Assembly: GCA_030549495.1 (NCBI GenBank)
Contig: JAUIRK010000227.1
Location: 248,001 to 312,000 of the forward strand
Direction of reading: 5' to 3'
Source of the DNA: Nectonema munidae
Taxonomy: Eukaryota; Nematomorpha; Nectonematoida; Nectonematidae
DNA: 64,000 nt
In this document: positions 58,101 to 64,000 of the stretch, piece by piece
How positions within the stretch are numbered: the first letter of the stretch is position 1
How the letters are laid out: each line of letters starts with the position of its first letter
Translations under genes and position numbers: made by a program
The notes under the pieces: model-generated
Seen by the model: only the letters and a program-made list of their open reading frames with translations
The model's database searches: none
Told to the model about the DNA's origin: nothing

Positions 58101-61100
58101 GAAATTGTAAGTTCCCTTGTTTATATCATAAATTATATGAATAGAGACCGTAATGTTTGTGTTGGGTTTAATTAATGTATGTGTATGTGTGCGTTTATAG
58201 TTGATGTGCGGTGAATCCACAATTCATTTCTGGGGATTCTTTCTTTATGTGGTATTCCTCGATGTAGCACCTTTGTAGATAGTTGCCCTGGTGTTGGATT
58301 ACTTGCATGTGAGAGTATATTTCTCTTACTTTGTAAAGTCGAGATAATAATTTTTTTAAACTTTTTCTTTACATCATGTGAAACGACTTCGCCCCAGCTA
58401 TTGTTATCAAAAAACAACTTTAATACGCGTGAAGGAAAAAAAAATTAGACATTTTAAATTTATAACAAGTTTAGTCGCGATGCATCTGTGTGATAAAATG
58501 TTTAAAAAATCAAAAAAACGAATACGCTATATCCCTATTAGTTGTAGTGTGTGACATATTTATCTATGTTTCCTTTCGTTAATTTAATTTTGCTGAAAAT
58601 TTTCTTTAGATAAACTTAACTTTGACACTAGTAATGGAGGTTATTATTAGTTTTTATGTTTTTTTATTAATTTATGATATCCCATCTATGGCGATTAGCG
58701 ATGTATAATAAGATGTGAACATCACACGTTTTCAAAATTGGACGCGTAAATTTCTCTCATTTTTAGAATTGAACCCACTTTCCGCTTTGAATAAAGGATT
58801 TTAGTGGATTCAACTTAAAAATGTGGATTGAGGCAAAAAAACAACAATATAGAAATTTTTACAAAAAAAATTTAATAAACAACATATTTTAATGCCAGAT
58901 ATCAAAAAATCCGGTTTGAAATAAAGAATTCAAATGGATTCAACTGAAAAAGCGGATTCATATGCAATCAACTAAAAAGTCATGCCAGAAATATAAGGCA
59001 CACCTTTTTTGTAGCATGACTAGGTAAAAATTAAACATTTTCTAGCTTTCAAAATAGTTTTGGGAAGCTTTGGTTAAGCCAGCGCTGATAGACTACGTTT
59101 TTGCAAAAAAAAATTTTTTAATTATATCATTGTAAATTTAGTTTTCAGAGTTATCAGTTTTTACGATATCGCGTCTTACTAATTATATTACACCCATAAT
59201 GCATATTTATGCAAAAAAATATAATATATACGCATAAGTGAACGCATCTATATTTTTATTCTTTTCCAGAGGTCACAAAACTTTTCTTGAAGCGGCTTGG
59301 ATTATTACCGAAAATTTAGGCCCGGAATATTGAAAAGTTAAAAAACACTAGCATTATCAAATTCCTAACAATACTTGTTTAAAACAAAATAAAGCAAACT
59401 TCTCAAGGATGTGACAAAGTTAATGCACTGAAAATGCATAAAAAGTGGAAATGAAGACAATACATTTCAAAATACTTATTTTGTAACACCTATGAATATC
59501 AAACTTTAGATTGCGGGCGGGATATCTGGCCCACGCGCCATAGTTTGTTGACCTCTCTTCTATTCTATAGCTTCATGACATATCTAATTCTAAATTTAAG
59601 TCAATTCTTATGATGTTTAAACTTTTGCATTTCCAAGCCAATTTTATCATGAAATACAGCAAATTAAAGTCTATTTTATGCGCTTTAAATTAATGCAAGT
59701 CACAAACGGAAATTTTATGGTAGAACATCTTATTTCCAAAACTCGATAGTTTTAGCAAAAATACTTTATTGACTTATCAAAATTTTGAAGGGATGATATT
59801 GCACAACCTTTTTATTAAATATACTTTTATGTTTTAACGAGTTGAAATGGGCAAATAAATTTTAATTAAATAACAATGATGTCTTTTTATTAATTGAAAC
59901 TGCCAAATGGGGAGACATTGATAGACTTCCAGGTTATACAGTTTTCTCTTAAAATTTGAAAAAAATAAAAAAAAACTTTAGAAAAATCATTCTTGAAGTT
60001 TTGCCTTATTTATATTTCATTCTAAATTTTAAATACGGTAAAAAGTCTTTAACCTCTGCCTAGATACAAAAGCGTATATAATGTAATATAAATGAGATAT
60101 AGGTTCCTTTCCTCATAATTCGATACAAGTGGCGCAATGGTGCCTTTTCAATGAAAACACCCCACAGCACCTTTACCTTCATCATTATTATTGTGACTTG
60201 TTTACTTTTTTTGGAATGCAGCAATAGAACAATTAGAAAAAGTTCTAGGAATTCCAAAATCGATCAAGGATTTCATCAACAGATTTTGGCAATCAGGAAA
60301 CAAATCATCATGTTCCGCTCCAAATCTTTCGGTAAATAAATATATGTAGTTATTGAAAGTATGTATTATAAAAGAAGGTACGCGTGTCCCATTTCATGAG
60401 CCAGAACTAATACTAGAGTAAAATCCCTTTGAAAGTGATTAACTCCATACGCGTGTGTTTTATTGCAAATTACGTCAATGAATGCATATCCTGAAAAGTT
60501 GTAAGAAAGCATTAGTGATCGCTTAAAAAAGTTTTCTATTTCGTATTTTTACGTTCACTTCGTTCCTCTTTACTTTCAGATGTCCTTTATAGCTTTGCAT
60601 TTAGCTGACCATATATTTTGTGACAAAAAGAATACATTTTAACAAATGCCAACGAAAAATGACAATTTTAAATAAACGTATGTATTCATAATGTTAGCAT
60701 AAAAAATGTACCAAAAAATATTATGAAAAAAAAAATTTGTTAAGTAAAAATTTTTCACATTCCTATAATTCATTTTTTAGTTTTATACAATACTAAAACA
60801 TCTACAGGGCATATTTTTTGTTATAATATACGTTGTGAAAATACAGCGGTACAAAGTGGGTACGGTTAAAAGAATATGAACAAAAAGAGCTTTAAGTGAA
60901 AAAAACGAACATCGAATATAGGAAAGACCAACTTAAATTAAAAAAGGAGAACGAACGGTAGAAAAAGACGAACTAAATGCGAACTTAAAGTGAAACAGGA
61001 AAAGTAAACTAAGACTTGTAAACTGTTCATAAATTAGTAATTTCATTAAACGAAAAGTTACATTCGTGATTTCGCTATCCCAAAATTGTTTCTAAACTTC

Positions 61101-63437
61101 GTATAAGTAGAAGTTGTTCTAATTATTTCCTATATTTATTATTATAAAATTTAGTTCTATCTAGATTTTCTCTAATCCCAATTATGTTTTAAAATGATAA
61201 ATTTGAGCCTAATTATCATATATTAAAATGATTAAATCATGAATTAAAGAATAACAAGTAATCGAATAGCCAAAAGTTTTAAGTGATTTTATATTTTTTC
61301 TTTATGCTAATATATTTTGATTTTCAACTTTTTCGTCAACTGCAAAATGATATTTACATTAGACCACGTATTTTCATCAGTCACAATAAAGTGGACTTCG
61401 AGAACACACATGATTATTTCTCGTAGTTTCCACGTTAAAATGAATCTCTTTTTTAGCATCTCCTGCCATCGTTTGTTTTAAATTTGGTCATGTCTCTAAC
61501 TTTTAATGTCGATTGAAACATGTTTTCTTAAAGGCCTTCAAAAGTTAGTCCGTATTGATGAATGAAAAGAGTCGAACAAAGTGCGTTTTATTAAATCAAA
61601 AGAGAAATATATAAAAATACTTCTTCGGAAAAATTCATCCTCTGTATTTGATTTTTTAAATCTTGCGAAAACAAAACTGTCTATATTTTCGTTTAGAGTT
61701 GAAGAAAAATACGGTTATCCAAATTAATTAACAAAAAACACAATATCTCACAAATTTGAATAAAAATTGCAAAAACCTCTTTTTATGAGGCTTACTTCTT
61801 TGCATTATTATTTTTTATTTTTTCCTATTTATTTCTGATGCTTATGAGAGCGGCGTTGCAAAACAAGAGGTTAAAAAGCACTTAACTTTTTGAAAAGCTA
61901 CGGAACGCTCTTTTATATTCGAAGCAAAAGAATACACGTTGGATGTAAATATGGATTCTTACCAGTTTGTGGTATTGTTGAATTAGGATACTTTAAATTT
62001 CTTAAAAAAAGTCCTATATTTTGGGATATTAATTATGAAAAATGATTTTACGGAGAATTCAAAATGATGAGATCGCATTCAGGATGAGACTTCATTAATC
62101 CACTCGCTTTAAATTCAAATAGAGTATTTATGAGTTCTTCTGTGAAAATGTTTCCCTTAATAACACGAAATTGAAATGGACGCACGCAAGATATCGCTGG
62201 CGCTGCTAAAAAGGAGCTTCAGCCCTCACTGCATTTTAGACAACGGCAAAAAGATCTTAATATGGATTAAAAATATGCATATCCATTTTGATAATTAATT
62301 TTTTCTACCATTCAGATCTCGCAATAATTAGTTGTGATTGAATCAATAATAATGTACATATCGATTCCATGTGGCAAAATTTGAAAAGACTATGTCATGC
62401 CTGACTCAAGTTCTAATTCATATATTATTATTTATCACGGTATCCTAAGAAAACCATTTAAAATTTTGAGTAGAAGTATGACTTTTGTTTTCGTGCTTTG
62501 TAAATAAGACTTAAGTAGTTTGGGAAACCCACGCAAGTTTTGTTGTTACTACTACGCAACGGAGAGAACGAAAAGTGAGGAAAAAAGAATACCTAAAGTC
62601 GGCTATCTTATTTACAAAATAAATAAAATTAAAAAATCCTAGATCCAGTCAAGAAATTTTAAGCAAATTTTACACACCTACAAAGAAAATATAAAATTAT
62701 ATACGATTATAAATCACGTTGAGTGAATTTATCGCTATAAGTACGAAGAAATCGTGTATATTTTGAAGATTCATTCAAACAAAATATCATTATGAGAGAA
62801 CAAAATTTTGAAAGAAGGGCCTTCCGATAACCTTCAGCCTGTTTAATTTTTATGAAGGCATTTGTCCACACATTCACTGTAGACCCATGTATTTGCTGGG
62901 TAGTTGCGTTGAATTCGATCTTCTTTTTCTTTTTCTCTTATAATCATAACGCTCATTCACCATTATTTAACTACGGCATAGCACTGCAAATATCACTAAA
63001 AAGAATTCTAGACCTTTCAGTTTTTATATAAACTATTTTAAGTAGCGAGGTTTCTTTTTGGTCAATTTTTTTGAGTGCATGGACTTAAAATAAAGAAATC
63101 AATAAAATAATTAAATATAGAAAAAGTGAGAATTTGATTTGGCATGTAAATTTCAAATCGTCTGTGAAACATAATTATAAATGCTAGGACCAAATTCCAG
63201 CATGAAACCTACCTTTAATATCATCTTCATATTTATATAAAAATGATAGCTTACGTTATAGCGAAATATATTCGCTAATCTAAGACCAATATCAACTGTT
63301 GCATACATCTCCTTAATCTAAAAAAATGCGTTAGTATAAAAAATATCACTATTAAGAGAATTAAACCCATAAAAATAGACTTTTCTGATCATCTGATGTC
63401 AAAACATCACTTGCAAAGCAAATGTCAGCCGTATATT
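46136..63437 (-). CDS. Reprolysin (ADAM-like, M12B) zinc metalloprotease gene 2, nine exons
   Basis: Transcription order: 63437-63367, 63317-63209, 62205-62052, 62000-61963, 60490-60382, 60325-60206, 55157-55031, 46343-46218, 46168-46136 (TGA). Joined, 294 codons stay open. The first two exons give YTADICFASDVLTSDDQ and IKEMYATVDIGLRLANIF, the start of a reprolysin catalytic domain. Exon 3 gives FTEELINTLFEFKASG then ECDLIIL. Exons 4 and 5 give YPNSTIPQTG, GYAFIDVICNKTHAYGVNHF and VLAHEMGH. Splicing gives HEMGHAFGAEHD, the complete zinc site, then NLLMKSLIDFG. Exon 7 (FTPEEICKLFPG) and exon 8 (YSNCHILKCV, RTSAYRYCDLATGALT) form a Cys-rich module, and exon 9 ends ICRNTKCTPS. Signal and propeptide exons must lie to the right. 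The phase at 63209 relies on a weaker gtttca donor. Confidence 0.85.
47440..47960 (-). mobile_element. 5'-truncated LINE tail
   Basis: The minus strand reads FTNTIFCVSYKLAGFYNAYIDLF at 47950-47870, resembling the C-terminal end of the LINE at 41-45 kb (ECFTYKISTLYNTNELFF). It is followed by an untranslated part in which aaatatcaaagccttttgagg (plus strand, about 47562) parallels ggtatcaaaggccattaaaac at about 41160. Only the last ~500 bp are present. Confidence 0.5.
49290..51095 (-). mobile_element. hAT transposon, BED-finger (ZBED1/4-like), broken
   Basis: In order on the minus strand: BED zinc finger at 51090-50803 (GFKLLDDGNIKNAANVYCIH...CDKLFAYHG, then TYHLQNKH); 50806-50576 (RDITISLAKWIASSGRPISI); core 50576-50061 (IALTPDFWTSLGNESY, then IQVIVTDNARNM, then FSHIPCLAHSLQLS); 49967-49749 (VATALDPRYKSLKCL); C-terminal dimerisation block near 49640-49500 (YPKLALFAKTVLCIPA, then CERLFSSAGNTVNKTRSSL). 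Frames change at least at about 50.80, 50.58, 50.0 and 49.75 kb. Near the left end, aaggctggtaacgattaa at 49285-49302 resembles a hAT terminus. All domains are present, so this is a full-length but dead copy. Confidence 0.85.
51096..51960. other. No feature seen
   Basis: Very A+T-rich flank between the BED-hAT and the zinc-finger scrap. No terminal repeat was identified. Confidence 0.4.
51969..52560 (+). pseudogene. C2H2 zinc-finger family scrap
   Basis: The plus strand from 51969 encodes two C2H2 fingers: CNYKIRPFSKILIHLKECH and CPFERCKQEYKKVDSFAKHC..KH. Later frames read LREIKLISSQNIIEITNKF (52287-52345) and SGTSLYHAFSILKSDYSID near 52444-52500. This resembles a multi-copy animal family of two-finger proteins with unknown role, seen in many repeat-rich genomes. 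Stops and frame changes make it a remnant. The family has no secure name, so no function is given. Confidence 0.4.
52645..53375. repeat. Direct repeat copy 1 (partner 55985-56455)
   Basis: Shared blocks in the same order include aaaaatgtacttgatctatt / aaaaatgtacttaatctatt, gacagaaatattcaaaaaaa, aaattattctgagaacaga and ttgagtaaaaggtaaggt. Copy 1 carries the 351-bp insertion and lacks about 110 bp present in copy 2. Confidence 0.85.
52760..53110. mobile_element. 351-bp insertion element with tandem-repeat arms
   Basis: Flanked by gttagttt on both sides (52752-52759 and 53111-53118). The equivalent empty site with a single gttagttt survives at 56095-56102 in the paralogous repeat. The left arm has a 42-bp unit starting ggacatttcgcc / ggacaatttgcc / ggacaattcgca at 52767, 52809 and 52851, with a partial unit at 52893. 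The right arm has a 16-bp unit (gtctatggggcgaatt and variants) at 53036, 53052, 53068 and 53084. The ends are loosely inverted: ggtcctcggacatttcgcc against ggtcgacagacattttgcc. No coding capacity. The 8-bp duplication suggests hAT or a Mutator/foldback-like element. Confidence 0.85.
55384..55581. mobile_element. hAT MITE, 198 bp
   Basis: Left terminus cagtgacgtagcc; right terminus, reversed, cagtggcgtagcc (12 of 13 match). The flanking 8-mers cttctctc (55376-55383) and cttctgtc (55582-55589) differ at one base, as expected of an old target duplication. Non-coding. It lies in the intron between exons 6 and 7 of metalloprotease gene 2. Confidence 0.85.
55985..56455. repeat. Direct repeat copy 2 (partner 52645-53375)
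   Basis: This is the uninterrupted version of the repeat, with the empty target site gttagttt at 56095-56102. It lacks the G-rich inverted ends seen around copy 1. Confidence 0.8.
56862..58962. repeat. Inverted repeat pair with one arm duplicated
   Basis: Left arm 56862-56924, read reversed, has gttgaaataaagaattcaag then tggatttaattt. Right arm 58897-58962 has gtttgaaataaagaattcaa then atggattcaactg. A second, more diverged copy of the right arm lies at 58781-58830 (ctttgaataaagga, then gtggattcaactta). The arms are about 65 bp and 2 kb apart, consistent with ends of an unclassified non-autonomous element. Confidence 0.5.
60326..60381 (-). other. 56-nt intron inside the zinc-binding motif of gene 2
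   Basis: The donor gtacct follows CAC GC and the acceptor is cgaaag. Same position and phase as the 51-nt intron at 3583-3633. Confidence 0.85.
60491..61962 (-). other. Intron 4 of metalloprotease gene 2
   Basis: The donor is gtaaga after CAAACTG and the acceptor acttttcag. 1.47 kb, A+T-rich, no other feature seen. Confidence 0.7.
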
Positions 63438-64000
63438 CTTAAATAAAAAGATATTTTCTTACAGTGTTATAGAAATTGTAAAAATGTCTTAATGTACGCG
63501 TTTTTATCACGACCAACATTATTCCATCTATTTTCTGCCTAAAGAGATCGATTTTTAAAAATTATACTTAAAAATTTTGACTTATTCGAAGAAATTTTTA
63601 CTGAAAAGTTTATTTACTCTACCAAAACGAGCTATTTTATGCTTAAATTATACGTATTCAATAAATAAAACAGTGTTTGCACTTATTTTGAAAACACTGT
63701 TCAAGGTATTTCTACAGCTCGCTTTCGTTCGAGTTTTGAAGCGCGATGCGAGCCTTCTTTCCTTGTTCGTGAAGGTTTTGATGAGCTTGCTACCTCTAAG
63801 ATGCTTTTAAATCGCATCGCTCTTCCAATGAATCCCACTTGTAACCCACATCTTTTCTCAATAAACAATGTATCGAAAGGAAATCACTATCAACCTAAAC
63901 TTTTTCCCACTCAAGAGTGCATAAATGAATTTTGGGCAGGAAGAGAGAGTTTCATCGCGCTATTGCATACTCAGGAGTGTTTGTTAAGTTAAGTCGATAA
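63438..64000. other. Expected 5' part of gene 2; nothing firm
   Basis: A possible further upstream exon of gene 2 (minus strand, about 63535-63510, AENRWNNVG) has a workable phase but weak support. The last 200 bp are less A+T-rich (containing gcgctattgcatactcagga) and unidentified. Confidence 0.25.

Larger units (their letters stand above)
55158..60205 (-). other. 5-kb intron 6 of metalloprotease gene 2
   Basis: Homologue of the 2.7-kb intron 2 of gene 1. It contains the 198-bp MITE, repeat copy 2 and the inverted repeat pair at 56862 and 58897. The remainder, including the low-complexity frames at 57111-57674, shows no supportable gene. Confidence 0.65.

Overview
This is an A+T-rich eukaryotic window, almost certainly from an invertebrate animal. 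Genes have very short spliceosomal introns (about 50 nt), and the DNA is crowded with animal-type transposons: hAT, piggyBac, Tigger/pogo, CR1/L2-like LINEs, MITEs and one LTR fossil. There are no operons or other bacterial features. The two recognisable host genes encode small secreted-type reprolysin (ADAM-like) zinc metalloproteases of a kind known from arthropods such as ticks, scorpions and spiders. An arthropod is therefore the best guess, but the species cannot be fixed from the sequence.

Host genes. Two paralogous metalloprotease genes lie on opposite strands near the two ends of the window. Gene 1 (+ strand, five exons, 3474-7801) holds the second half of the catalytic domain, the Cys-rich tail and the stop. 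Its upstream exons are not visible. Gene 2 (- strand, at least nine exons, 63437 down to 46136) also shows the first half of the catalytic domain; its signal and propeptide exons must lie beyond the right edge. The catalytic, middle and first Cys-rich exons are 109, 120, 127 and 126 nt in both genes. Splice phases agree and all inferred reading frames are open, so both look like functional or recently functional genes. None of these exons is obvious as an ORF because each is short.

Layout. 1-2490: a broken Tigger transposon next to an LTR-element fossil. 3474-7801: metalloprotease gene 1, with a hAT MITE in its second intron. 8481-11300: two convergent decayed hAT copies. 11340-14060: LINE scrap and decayed piggyBac. 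15800-21500: a nest of two LINEs around a hAT scrap. 22140-26923: LINE scrap interrupted by a large ZMYM1-like hAT. 29641-30877: a 192-bp satellite array. 31600-34600: broken LINE. 35568-38760: an almost intact intron-bearing piggyBac plus a second degraded one. 39920-40765: internally deleted Tigger. 41018-45420: an almost intact two-ORF LINE. 46136-63437: metalloprotease gene 2, whose 8.7-kb last-but-one intron (46344-55030) contains a LINE tail, a BED-finger hAT, a zinc-finger scrap and unusual inverted-repeat elements.

No tRNA, rRNA, CRISPR or bacterial regulatory feature was found. The most notable content is the inverted pair of metalloprotease genes, followed by the 351-bp insertion element with differently phased tandem arms (its empty site survives 3 kb away), the satellite, and the young LINE and piggyBac copies.
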